This document shows positions 51,613-61,966 of a DNA stretch of 64,000 nucleotides, in pieces; position 1 is the stretch's first letter; each line of letters opens with the position of its first letter. A program made the position numbers and the translations under genes. The stretch comes from Oscarella lobularis (taxonomy: Eukaryota; Porifera; Homoscleromorpha; Homosclerophorida; Oscarellidae). Below the pieces are notes generated by a model that was not told the DNA's origin, did not search any database, and was given only the letters and a program-made list of their open reading frames with translations. The stretch spans positions 1,054,001-1,118,000 of the forward strand of contig NC_089187.1 in assembly GCF_947507565.1 (NCBI RefSeq), in the 5' to 3' direction.

Positions 51613-53460
51613 ATGACCGACCAGCCGAACGACCCAGACCAGCTCCCCGCCCCCGTCGACGCAAAACCGCCCGACGGCCTCGGCGGCGCATCCGCAGCTC
51701 TTCGCTTCAGCTCTCTCCTCCCCCCACCATTTCGCGCCGCGCCGGATCAATCCTGGGAAGACTGGGAAGAAGACTTCACATCGTGCGCGCAGCTCAATCA
51801 CTGGGACGACGCCGCCAGCCGCCACGTGCTCCAGCTGCGGTTACAAGGCCCAGCTCGCGAAGCTCTTCGTTCATTGCCACCGGCGACGAAATCTCAGTTA
51901 CCCACGCTTCTCGCCGCTCTTCGCGATCGCTTCCTGCCGGCCAATCATAACGAGGTTAAACGCTCTACATTTCGGCTCCGCACGCAACGCAGCGACGAAG
52001 GTATTTTGGCTTTTGGAAACGCGATTCGGGGCCTCGCCGCACAAGCTTTCCCAACGATGGATATCGCGCAACGCGACCTGCTCAGTCGCGACAAATCCCT
52101 CGATGTTCTGCGGGATGGCAATCTCCGTCTCCGCGTTCGCTATGGCAACCCGAAGAGTTTGGACGACGCAATTCGCATCGCGCTGGAAGTGAACGCTGCA
52201 GAGATAGCCGAAGAACGTCGCCGCGCTGACGAAGGACAATCGATCTCCACTTCAACGGTGCCACCTTCACTTATCGCCTCGGCCACACCTGCCGACACCT
52301 TGTTGAAAGCAGTCAAACAACAATCTACGTTACTCTCATCTCTTCTCAACCGCTTTATTCGCCTGGAGTCACCGGCTCACGCATCGTTCGCTGTGTCGCC
52401 TGGCGTTCCGTACGCCCCACGTTCGTCTGTGCCCTTGGCGGAGCGCCGCTGTTGGAATTGTGGTGAACTGGGACACATTCGCATGACGTTCACGAAATTT
52501 AGCGAAAAACATGACCATGACACCCATCAACAGTGTTCCCCGCTCCCTTCACGCGACGAAGCTTTACTTCCACTCTTCGCGGTCGGCGCGTTGCAACCGG
52601 TATCACCTGACTCTGCCGCCGTTTTTCAAATGGACGCTATGGTAAATGGCCACTCGAGCCGGTGCCTCCTCGATTCATGCGCGGCCGTTTCGATCATCCC
52701 GCCGTCATTCGCCCCGACGAATATCCGACAGTCGACCGAAAAATTATCGATGGCTAGCGGACATAACATCCCGGTGCTCGGCGCACTGAATCTCTCACTT
52801 ACAATCGGGGCGTGGTCAACGCAACACCATTTTCGCGTCGCACCGATCGCTACCAATCCGATCCTCGGTGCGGATTTTATCACCAAGCACGACATTGATC
52901 TGACCGTCTCGCGTCGTCAATTACGAATACCGTCGGGATTTTCCCACCCACTCATCGCCCCTCCCCCACCTTCGTCGTTGCCCGCATCACCGACCCCGTC
53001 GTCCCCGTTGTGCTCAGTCGTACTCGTTGAGTCCGTCGTGTTTCCGCCTGGCCAGATGGAAATGATAGTCGCCGGTGCAGTCATCTGTCCCGATACCAAC
53101 GAGCGTTGCACCTCTTCGTCTCATCCGCTGTTATTCGAACCATCAGAGCAACTGGCGGAGAAATACAACCTGATTGTCGCCGCGTTATTGGCCAACAACA
53201 CTACTGGCATCATCCCTGTCAGGGTTTTCAACGTGGGCGGACAACGTACATTGTACAAAGGCAAGCGGCTCGGAAAGGCGGAAGAGATCGACCCCTCGAC
53301 CCTAACAGCTTCTATTTCGAATACGTCGCCACCCGATCAGTGGATACCGCCACTTCCGGACACGCCCACTCTGACACCCTCAACGTTCAGCTCTGGAGAT
53401 TCTCCTCATGAAATACAACGACATTTTCAGTCGCCACCCGTCCGATCTGGGGCGCACTAA
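51613..53460 (+). pseudogene. Gypsy element 2 gag-protease, atypical protease site
   Basis: One open frame of 615 codons encodes gag (PDQSWEDWEEDFTSCAQLNH, TLLAALRDRFLPANHNEVKR, LRTQRSDEGILAFGNAIRGL), a zinc-knuckle start CWNCGELGHIR whose final Cys is displaced by an inserted stretch MTFTKFSEKHDHDTHQQ, and a protease domain. The protease active site reads CLLDSCAAVSIIPPS: DSC in place of the usual DSG/DTG. The flap ILGADFITKHDI is present. Pol continues in a different frame from about 53390. The Gly-to-Cys change next to the catalytic Asp probably inactivates the enzyme. Confidence 0.85.
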
Positions 53461-54922
53461 TATTTGCGAGCATCGCATCGTTACAACGACGGACCGCCCC
53501 ATTCATCAACGTCCATATCGTCAGCCCTTTCATCTGCGCGCCGAAACAAATCGCCAAGTCCAAGACATGTTGGATGCCGGAATCATCACCCCGAGTTGCA
53601 GCCCATGGTCGTCCCCGGTCATCCTGGTGACCAAGAAAAATGAGAAGTTCCGGTTTTGCACTTCCGCCTTCTCAACGACATTACGGTGAAAGACGCGTAC
53701 TCCATTCCTCGCATCGACGAGACCGTGGACAGCCTCGGAGGCGCCTTATTCTTCACGACGTTGGACTTAGCTTCTGGCTATTGGCACCTAGGTCCTCCTG
53801 GCCGCGGAAGACAGGGCTAAAACTGCCTTTTCGTCGAACGGCGGACACTTCGAATTTCAAGTGATGCCGTTTGGACTTACAAATGCACCAGCCACATTCC
53901 AACGTCTGATGGATGTTGTACTTCGGGGACTCACGCTCGATTCCTTCCTGGTGTACCTTGACGACGTCCTTGTACATTCACGCACTTTCGAGGAGCTCCT
54001 TTGCCGCCTACGCGCAGTCTTCGAGAGTCTACGCACGGCTGGGCTGAAATTACGCACGGAAAAATGTCAATTTGTGCGATCGGAGGTGCCGTACCTGAGG
54101 CACATCGTCAGCGCTGAGGTTATCGCAACGGATCCGACGAAAGTGGATAAGGTCCGGAATTGGCCCAACCCGCGTACGAAAACGGAGGTACAATCGTTCA
54201 TCAATTTCGCTGGGTACTATCGTCGTTTTTTCCCTGGATTTTCTACCATCGCCGCTCCTCTTCACAACTCTACAACAGGCCATTCCAAATTCGCCTGGAC
54301 AACGGAGGCAGAGCATGCCTTTGCTACCCTAAAGGCAAAGCTGACCGAGGCTCCTGTACTGGCGTTCCCATGCTTTTCGAAACAATTCAGGCTCAAAACA
54401 GACGCGAGCGATGTTGGCCTTGGCGCCGTGGACTCTCCCAAATTACACGAACGCCCCATTGCCTTCGCCAGCAAGAAGCTGAGTGCTACAGAAACAAACT
54501 ATAGCGCGACGGAGAAGGAACTGCTCGCTATCAAGAGGGGCACAGCGCATTTCAACCCATACCTCTTGGGAGCACCGTTCGTTGTCGTGACTGATCATCG
54601 ACCGCTAGTCCACCTCCACACGATGAAACACCCCGCGGGAAAAGTCGGTCGCTGGCTGCACAACCTGAGCCAGTACAACTTCACAGTGGAGTACAAGCCA
54701 GGTCAACTGCACGTCGACGCTGACGCACTCTCGCGAATGTGTGCCGTCACGACGATACCAGCGAGCGTCAACGTTGCAGAACTCCGCGCTATGCAGGAAG
54801 CCGACGATGTCTTAGCAACTGTGATTGCCCGCATTCGAGCGGACGAAGGACGACCACCACCAGAAGGAATTTGGCACGAGGGTGCACATCGCCGCTACCG
54901 GCAATTGTGGGATCAGCTGTAG
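53390..54922 (+). pseudogene. Gypsy element 2 reverse transcriptase-RNase H
   Basis: Reads MKYNDIFSRHPSDLG, IVTTTDRPIHQRPYRQPF, WSSPVILVTKKNEKFRFC, then a break near 53665 with ITVKDAYSIPRIDETVDSL and FTTLDLASGYWH in another frame, a second break near 53810, then FEFQVMPFGLTNAPATFQRL, catalytic FLVYLDDVLVHS, NFAGYYRRFFPGFS, and RNase H (LKTDASDVGLGAV, TDHRPLVHL). A few codons are missing after GLGAV. It ends in TAG at 54920, after which the same frame continues into integrase. Confidence 0.85.
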
Positions 54923-56515
54923 CTCGACGACCACAACCGCCGTCTTGGTGCCTGGTTGGAAACAACGTCGGTCCTCGTCGTGCCGCAAGCCCTCGTTCCA
55001 ACCATTTTGCAACAACTTCACGTCGACCCCCTCAGCGGTCATCTCGGCGTCAGCAAAACCACCGACACACTTCTGCAACGTTACTATTGGCCAGGCTTTT
55101 CCGCCGACGTTGACGATTACATTCGTCGCTGCTCGACCTGTCAACGAGCGAACGCCGTGGCGCCTTGCCCAAAAGCGCCCTTAAGGTCAATTTCCGTTGG
55201 CGGGCCGTTTGAAATTGTTTCGATAGATTTCCTCGAACTTCCTCGGACCGTTCGGGGAAATCTATATGGCTTGGTATGTACAGACTACTTCACCCGCTGG
55301 CCGGAAGCATTCGCTACTGCAGACCAAAAGAGCAAGAGGGTGGTACGGGCTCTCTACAACGGAATTGTATCGCGACATGGCGTCCCCCTAATACTTCACT
55401 CCGATCAGGGCCCAAGCTTTGAAGGACGCGTAATACGCCACTTGTGCCAGATGATGGGATTAGAGAAAACTCGCACGACCCCGTACCATCCACTAGGCGA
55501 CGGTTTGGTCGAAAGGTTTAACCGCTCCCTCCTCAGCATCCTCCGGAAGTACTGCGGGGATCGCCCTCTCCACTGGGATCTGTGGCTACAATCAGCGCTC
55601 CACGCTTACCGCGTTGCGAAACAAACCTCGACAGGAGCGTCTCCGTTTGAGCTGCTATACAGCAGGAAGCCAACCGACGTCGCGTGCAGTTGCGCGCTTT
55701 CACCGCCAACGGATACGTCAGAGTATCTTCGACGGTTATCCACGGAGATCGTTAGAGCACAGGAGTTAGTGGATGCTAATTTGACGGCCGCCCAGGAGCG
55801 ACAACGCCAGAGCGTGACACCCTACGTACGTTTTTACTCACCCGGCGACCTCGTCTACCTGCATGATCCTGGCCGACTGCGGGGAAAAGCTTACAAGTTA
55901 CTTTCAGTGTGGGGCGGCCCATTTAAAATTCTGCGAAAACAAGGAGAGAATGACGTTTACCAAATTCAACATTCACACAAAGGAGGGCGACGCAGATGGG
56001 TACATCACGACCGATTACGCCTGTGCTCTCAACCCAACGATGCGCCGGACGACGACACATCCAGCACGGCAACGACGGACGTCGCAAACAACGGACAAAC
56101 ACTCGCAACCCCCACGACACCTAATCAATTACAACCAGAGCCAGGGACCGGAGTGAATGAACGAAAGAGCAACGAAACCCCACACCGTACGGACGTCGGA
56201 GATGCCGTAACGAACTTTGACAACGTCTTATCCTGGATCCCGAGCGGCCCTGTAATCGACACGCCTCAACCAATCGCAAGACCAGCGGCCCCGACACCAA
56301 TCACACCCGTCAACGTGCAACCGCAACTGATCGCAAGTCCGGTAGCCCAGCCTCCCGACAACGCCGAGCCTTAGCAACCACCCCCACTCACGCCAGAACC
56401 GATCGGAAGGGAAGACGAACCGCCCGAACGACCACGCCGGATCACGCGACTCCCGGTGCGTTTTGAAGACTACGTTCTGGATGTCACGTCAGAAGGCGAT
56501 GAAAACAGCTTGTAG
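54923..56515 (+). pseudogene. Gypsy element 2 integrase and C-terminal tail
   Basis: In the same frame as RT, separated by the TAG at 54920-54922. HHCC zinc site HVDPLSGHLGVSKTTDTLLQ ... CSTCQRAN; DDE residues in VSIDFLELP, LHSDQGPSFEG and GDGLVERFNRSLLS; then a GPY/F-like region FYSPGDLVYLHDPGRLRGK with YKLLSVWGGPFKI. A second in-frame TAG lies after PPDNAEP (56372-56374); the frame then runs on through a Pro-rich tail to the final TAG at 56513, 11 bp before the 3' LTR. Confidence 0.85.
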
Positions 56516-56524
56516 GCGCCGTAG

Positions 56525-56635
56525 TGTAGTAAGGTCTAATCCGGGCTAGCGGGAGGGAGGATAGATAATTGGTAGTTGGAGAGAGAATGGATCAGTCTAG
56601 TCTGAAGTCTCGGGTAAGCGCAACGCTTTACCACA
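56525..56635 (+). repeat. 3' LTR of gypsy element 2
   Basis: 111 bp; two transitions relative to the 5' LTR (TCCAAT/TCTAAT and AATAGAT/AATGGAT). Confidence 0.9.
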
Positions 56636-56639
56636 CATG

Positions 56640-56910
56640 ATCAAAGTGCGGAATAAATTTTTCACTAGCAACATCTATGCCTATTTGCCCCATATCTCAG
56701 AACTACCTAGCCTGCTGTGCATAATCAACGTGACCTATTCTGAATCGTGCATAGGCGTCGTCTGTAAGCCTAAGGCACCCGTTGTACTCGTCTATTTTTT
56801 TTGTCTAACGCATGAGTGTTCCTCTAGCGGCCACATGTATGCCTGGTCATCATTGCCTGTCAAAAAAGGATTTGTCAAAAATAGGGCGATCAGTAGTGCA
56901 GTGTTACTTT
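56640..56910 (-). pseudogene. DDE endonuclease, upstream part beyond gypsy 2
   Basis: The minus-strand reading ASEKFIPHFDHALKLA leads across the CATG target duplication into ASLKYPSSEYDVLWVFDQ at 51463 and below. Upstream, LRYGANRH (another frame) fits the Y.(F/Y)GKN..GYW block of the same family. Frame breaks show it was dead or dying before or after the retrotransposon arrived. Confidence 0.5.
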
Positions 56911-57014
56911 GGAGACTCTAGCGTGGTGACATAAACTGTATACTGCGCGCGATACTGCCTCGCGTCCTCCCTTTCATGACCGTCGATGTACACTGATTTG
57001 TGGCCCGTTCGCCT

Positions 57015-57043
57015 ATATATATATATATGTATATATATATATG
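57015..57043. repeat. (AT)n microsatellite
   Basis: ATATATATATATATATGTAT and on; simple dinucleotide run. Confidence 0.95.
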
Positions 57044-57121
57044 ATCCCGGATGCATGGTTTGTGAGCAGCTCTTTTTGTTAGTCCGCTCCTTCCCTGTCT
57101 ATTGCCTTCAATGCGGTCGAA

Positions 57122-58145
57122 ATGTCTTCGATGAAAGTCAACAGTACCACCTGTCCTCTTTGTGAAGCTGTTTGCCGCGATGATACATCTCTTTTTCAAC
57201 ATTTAAACGCGGAACATGTGGCTCGTCGCTATTTTCCTCCGCTCTCCTTCGTTCTCGATTTCGAGCGACGCGTCTGCATCACACAATTCAGCGTGAATGG
57301 TCCGTCGCTGCCTCGCTGGTGGGTGCAGCAGCACAACGAAAATGGCGTCGCTTTGTTTCGCTTTCCCACGGTCAGCGAATGCCGTAGAAAAGGGATAAAG
57401 CCGCGAAACGCACGCGATGCAAGTGGGGGTCCCTCGTCTTACAATGAGCTCTGCAGCCGCCACTTTGAGCCACATTGCTTCGAGCACGACAGCCGCTAGT
57501 ACAAAAGTGTTGGTGCAGCGGAGAAACGGCTTCGGCTGAAGCCAGGATCCGTTGCAACGCTTTTTACACGCTCACGTGAAGATGCGGTCCCTCTTCCACC
57601 AAAAAAACCCCGTGGAGCGTATGAAAAACGTCAGAGGGCTGCGGTTAGCCTAATAAATGACTCTGCCTTGATCTGCTTCTAATATTCCAAGCTCTCATAG
57701 ATGATTGATGAACTGTTGACTTCAGGATCTATCGATGAGTCATCGGAGGAATCCGTTCCTGAGAGAAGTTGTGACTTTGAAAGCCAAGAGAACGTCAAAG
57801 ATAGTTGTACGTGCATCAGATATGTGCACATTTGGTTGTGTTGAGTAGTCGTTTTAGCCTGCCAGACTAATGCCGCCCTCACTGTTGACACGAGTGTGCA
57901 GTGTTCTCTAATAGTTGGCCCACCGCTCTCCTCGCACACAGACGTTTCGGCCAGCCAAGAATGCGAGATGGCCTTCACCATTGACACCTCTTCTTCTGAC
58001 TCAGATGACTGCACCGATGAAGATGACAGTGATGACGAATTCGATCCTGCTGATGAAATAGAGGATACCAGGCCTGATTGTAATCCAGCGCGCGCAGTAC
58101 TCGTTGGTGAATACTTGGGAACGCCCCCTTTTAGATCCCTTATTT
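57122..58145 (+). pseudogene. C2H2 and THAP-domain protein, N-terminal part
   Basis: From ATG 57122: a C2H2 zinc finger CPLCEAVCRDDTSLFQHL with NAEH; then a THAP-like segment GVALFRFPTVSECRRKGI with LCSRHFEPHCF and, after a stop, RLRLKPGSVATLF, the conserved THAP end. Further exons follow: MIDELLTSGSIDESSEESVP, an intron with GTACGT...TTTTAG at about 57808-57858, and TVDTSVQCSLIVGPPLSS with a long Asp/Ser-rich acidic stretch. This layout (THAP, then acidic spacer) is typical of DNA-transposon and domesticated THAP proteins. The reading ends at the left inverted repeat of the ISL2EU element (58150). One in-frame stop (TAG after EHDSR). Confidence 0.55.
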
Positions 58146-58149
58146 TACC

Positions 58150-58385
58150 GTCCGATATCCAGCATAGGAAGCGGCGTGTAAAGTTCCACGCTATTCTACG
58201 GTACGAAGAACTTATCGCGCACAGTCAGGTGGTTTGATTTGGTTCCTTCTCTGTTTCCTGTAGCAGATATACGCCCGAAAAGGCAGCAGCTTCTGTTCCC
58301 AAAAAGGGCGTGGTCGCACGAAAAGTCCTCCATTGCCCCGAGACAGCCGATTGCCGCCGAATGAACTTGACCTGCGGACGGAGAA
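58150..58385 (+). repeat. Left terminal inverted repeat of the ISL2EU element
   Basis: About 235 bp, complementary to 61735-61966 with scattered substitutions (for example CACAGTCAGGTGG versus CACCGTCATTTGG). It contains a plus-strand open stretch SDIQHRKRRVKFHAILRYEE that is probably fortuitous or the residue of a gene end. Confidence 0.85.
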
Positions 58386-58463
58386 AGTCACATATAAGTA
58401 CGCTATTGTTCGATTTTAGTCATTTTACCCTGCGCTGGGTATTTTTAATATTAAACTCGAGCA

Positions 58464-59959
58464 ATGTCACACGGGTCTGCAGTTGATGTGCCTAGTCGAC
58501 GCCAGTGCTGCGCCTACGGGTGCTCAAATCGAAAGGGACGCTGCCCAGTGTCCCCAGTCAGCGGCATGAGAATTTGCCGCTCTCCAGACTTTAGGAAGAC
58601 TGACTGTTCGGAGTCAAAAGAAATTTTAGTTCTTCATAAAATTGATCGAATGCCGCCTGAGGTAAGGAGCATCGTCGTGAAGCGCATTGGACGCAAGGAT
58701 GAACGTGGGCGAGACTGGAAACCTGGAAAGGAGTCGTATATGCAATTTGCATTACAAAAATCCATCGTCAAAGAACAAGCTCTCCCTTCCTGTTGCCTTC
58801 TCTCATCGTCAGTACGACACGGACTGCATTTCCAGACAGACTGGCGAAGAAAACTGCTTTACGAGTGAGGCAACAAGTGAGCCAACCGAGGCAACCGGGG
58901 AAGTGGTCGGTGGTGTTGAAGCAGAGACTCGTTCGCCTGGTGAGGTAATGGAACTTGAGACGGAGCATGACTGGGCAAGAGAGGTGGATTTCTTACGTCG
59001 CGAACTCGTAATGGTGAAGCAGCTTCTGTTGAATCGTTCGTTCCGATACCCCAAGGAGATTTCAAATTTTACACCGGATTCAAGTCAAGGTCAATTTTTT
59101 TGATAACGTGGGAGTGGCTGGAGCCGTTTGCTCGCACTATACGGTTGACTGGCAAACAGCCATCGGGCATCAGGCTGCCAAAGGACATTGGTCATGATCG
59201 GTGACGGTGAAGCTCCCCGAAGACAGCTCCCGCTGATAGAAGAATTCTTTTTGGTGCTTGCGCGACTTCGCTTGGGATTATTCAAGCAAGATCTTGCCTT
59301 TCGTTTTGAAATTTCTCAGCAGCCAGTATCGGCGATAATCAATGCCTAGCTACCATTCCTTTCTGCTCAGTTTGGAGGTATTGTCCAATGGCCATCGAGC
59401 ACCTTTGGCGGCCAGGACAATGATGTGCTCCGGCATTTTCCTAATTGCGTTGAAGCAATCGACTGCATCGAAATTTTCATTGAGCGGCCGCATTCTCTCC
59501 CTGTTCAAAAAGCTGTGTACTCACAATACAAGAGTCACACTACCATTAAATACCTTGCAGCCGTTAGTATGTGGACAGGTACGTTTATCTTCTTTACCGA
59601 AGGATTTGCCGGAAGTCAGACAGACGCACTGTTGAACTTTCCGGCCCGGGCAACGAATACTCGCTGATCGAGGTTTCAAAGTTGCCGATCTGTTTGCAGG
59701 AAAAAGAGCTCTTTTATCCATACCATCTTTTATTCAAGGGCAGAGTCAGTTCACGTCAGAACAAGCAATCCAAAGTCGTCTTTTGGTTTCAGGTCGAATA
59801 CATGTGGAGCGAGCCTTTGGCAGATTACGAGAATTCCGAATACTAAACAAAACTCAGCCTAACAAGCAACGACTTGGAATGCTAGACGACATTCTACTAG
59901 TCGCCGCGGGCCTTACAAATCTGCAAGACAGACTGATTGGAAAAAATCGAGACTTATAA
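58464..59959 (+). pseudogene. ISL2EU transposase (THAP + DDE_Tnp_4 type)
   Basis: From ATG 58464: THAP zinc finger RRQCCAYGCSNRKGR ... LVLHKIDRMPPEVRS ... W.PGKESY.CNLHY (C2CH pattern, DNA-binding); a coiled-coil segment DFLRRELVMVKQLLLNR; KFYTGFKSRSIFLITWEWLE; LPLIEEFFLVLARLRLGLFK with FEISQQPVSAIINAWLP; then the DDE core: CVEAIDCIEIFIERP (first Asp), RILADRGFKVADLF (second Asp), GRIHVERAFGRLREFRIL (Glu), ending QDRLIGKNRDL at TAA 59957. All catalytic residues are present. The reading needs frame changes near 58745, 59090, 59220 and 59650, so as written it is not translatable in one piece; some may be assembly errors. Confidence 0.8.
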
Positions 59960-59993
59960 TAGTAGCCACTACGTAATGTACACCTCACATCTG

Positions 59994-61580
59994 TCATTCG
60001 CCCGTTAGATTCTGTAGAAGATGAGGTCCTACAACATCATAGTAGTAACAACGCAGCTTTACACACATTTCTTGCGGCAATTTTTCGTCAAATATAATCT
60101 TCTCGATGTGCATATCTTTTTTGGTGAACACAACGAAATGGCTCCATTTCAAACCAGTCACCCCAAGCTGTCCCATGACTTGGTAATAGTAGGGGTGATT
60201 TCTTTTCAGTTGTATACCAGCGGATGTTTTTTCTAGAAAGAAGGCAGATTCTTCGCAAGCTTCAGGTATAGTATGATACTGATGAGCAAATGTGCATTTA
60301 ATTTCTAAACAACCTGTTTCGCAGTCTTCAACGGTCACTAAGCCGTCTGGAGATGCTCCGAGATATGGCTCATCAGCATGGACAAAGAAGCCACATTTAG
60401 AAAATGAAGACGATAGCATTCTTTTCAAGTACTCGCGGACCGCTTCCTCCTCTGTTTCACGACCGTACTGAATTGCACGCACACGAGAGAGATCACGCTC
60501 TTCGAGCACCGTACTAAGGACAGATGGTGGCACAGGCCCAGTGCGACGTCGGCAAATCAACCCAGAGTTGCTAGACGTAATGCGCAATGATCTTGCAGAA
60601 TGCCAATGAACAATAGAGGCCTGATTGGCTGTAGCTTTCTGGAGAAATTCGCGTTGTTGACTGAGTGAGAGCGAAGACACTAAATCTTTGACAGTCAATT
60701 TCTCAATGCCCATTCTGTCAGCTAATGACTTTAGGTAAGTAAACGGATCAGGCAATTCTGGATAGGGACATGGCTGAGCCTGATCAGCAGTGTTATCTCT
60801 GTCGATTTGCCTGTACGCCGTCCATGACAATTCCAATTCCTCTGCCTTAATTGCTCTTTCGAGATCGGACGGATCTGCAGTTCTTCCTCTCCAAGCAGTT
60901 GCAAAGGGAACTCTGCCAAACGGCAGATCTTTTGCGATCGCTATTCCACTCTTTGCTCCCGAACCTGGATCTATCCATTTGCAAGGCAGAGAAGTGACGC
61001 TCGCGTCAGTCAAATAACTTGACATAATGAGCAAGCCGGCAACGTGAAAGCAGGATTGCGATAAGCCTGCTTTGCATTCACACAGTCCTCCTATTATTCT
61101 ATCAACTTTCCCATCATCAACGGAAAGAAGAACAAACGCTTTGTAACACCCAGGTCGCATTCTGGGGATCACGGTTCCTTTTAAGTAAGCAGTTCCATCG
61201 GCACCGGAATGAAATTGCACGCACCGAACATACCCATCTCTTACCAACTGGCTTCCTGTAGCCCAGTTCTTCACATAACCGCCGAGGCTTTTCAAATACA
61301 GTTCAATGGCGTCGGTTCCCACGGCAGGAGAACGTTCCGGATCTTAAACCCAGCCGAGGTTAAGTTGCGGGGTAGAACTTCCCATGATAGGGGTGGAGGA
61401 ACGGAAGCTTTGACTTCAACAGCATTCATCTCTTCAGCTAACGCCGTAGCATTGATAAGCGACTTCACTTTGGCCACCGACGAAGCTTATCGCCTCCCAA
61501 GGGGGTCTCTGGCGCATTTTCTCTCAACCACGTCCGCAATTGCCGCACAGTCCAGCTACTAACATCAGCGTGCGACATGA
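59994..61580 (-). CDS. ISL2EU partner: SAP-SWIM-YqaJ nuclease
   Basis: The main frame (61322 down to 59994, 442 codons) is undamaged. It contains a SWIM zinc finger GLCECKAGLSQSCFHVAGLL (C-x-C-xn-C-x-H), the block VLPPxV-equivalent region with DLPFGRVPFATAW, and a complete YqaJ/RecB-like nuclease: IQYGRETEEEAVREYL (Glu), HADEPYLGASPDGLV (Asp), CLEIKCTF (Glu-x-Lys), YYYQVMGQLGVTG and HFVVFTKKDMH. Upstream, in two other frames, MSHADVSSWTVRQLRTWLRE gives a SAP-like DNA-binding helix pair (from about 61577), then VKSLINATALAEEMNAVEV. Two single-base shifts (near 61485 and 61325) separate it from the main frame. The nuclease presumably processes DNA during transposition; its exact role is unknown. 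Convergent with the transposase. Confidence 0.8.
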
Positions 61581-61734
61581 TGGCAACTAAAGCAAGAGAA
61601 ACGGATATTGAGCAAGAGAAAACGCTAATATCAACGCTCGGGCAAACAGACAACGTGTTCTCATGAAGATAGCACAAACCTATGAATTTGCAGTGGATAA
61701 TATAGAACATCGCTCCGCCACATCATATTCAGGG

Positions 61735-61966
61735 GTTTCTCCGTCAGCAGGTCAAGTTCATTCGGCGGCAATCGGCTGTCTCGGGGCATTGGAGGACTTT
61801 TCGTGCAACCACGCCCTTTTTGGGAACAGAAGCTGCTGCCTCTTCGGGCGTACATCTGCTACAGGAAAGAGAAAAGAAACCAAAGCAAACCAAATGACGG
61901 TGCGCGATAAGTTCTTCGTACCGTAGAATAGCGTGGAACTTTACACGCCGCTTCCTATGCTGGATA
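61735..61966 (-). repeat. Right terminal inverted repeat of the ISL2EU element
   Basis: Complement of 58150-58385; directly followed by the first satellite unit (GAAGGATGACTGCTGTTATC). Confidence 0.85.

Larger units (their letters stand above)
51468..56635 (+). mobile_element. Ty3/gypsy LTR retrotransposon 2, 5168 bp
   Basis: Two 111-bp LTRs (51468-51578, 56525-56635), TGTAGTAAGG...TTACCACA, differing at two positions. CATG flanks both sides (51464-51467, 56636-56639). The primer site TGGTGACAAGAGTCC follows the 5' LTR after one base. It lies within an older DDE transposase on the opposite strand; joining the flanks across one CATG restores a continuous reading there. Confidence 0.95.
58150..61966. 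mobile_element. ISL2EU-type DNA transposon, about 3.8 kb
   Basis: Inverted repeats of about 235 bp, roughly 92% identical: 58150-58385 and the complement of 61735-61966, starting GTCCGATATCCAGCATAGGA and including CAAAAAGGGCGTGGT and GACAGCCGATTGCCGCCGAA. Inside are a THAP-DDE transposase (+) and a SWIM-YqaJ nuclease (-) facing each other, 34 bp apart at their stops. Transposase plus YqaJ-type nuclease is the gene set described for ISL2EU. The target duplication could not be settled: the left flank is the THAP gene, the right flank the hairpin satellite. Confidence 0.85.

Noticed and set aside
58150-58237. Coding end of the THAP gene (SDIQHRKRRVKFHAILRYEE)
   Set aside because: The same frame occurs in the opposite inverted repeat, so the sequence belongs to the transposon end; a fortuitous open frame is the simpler view.
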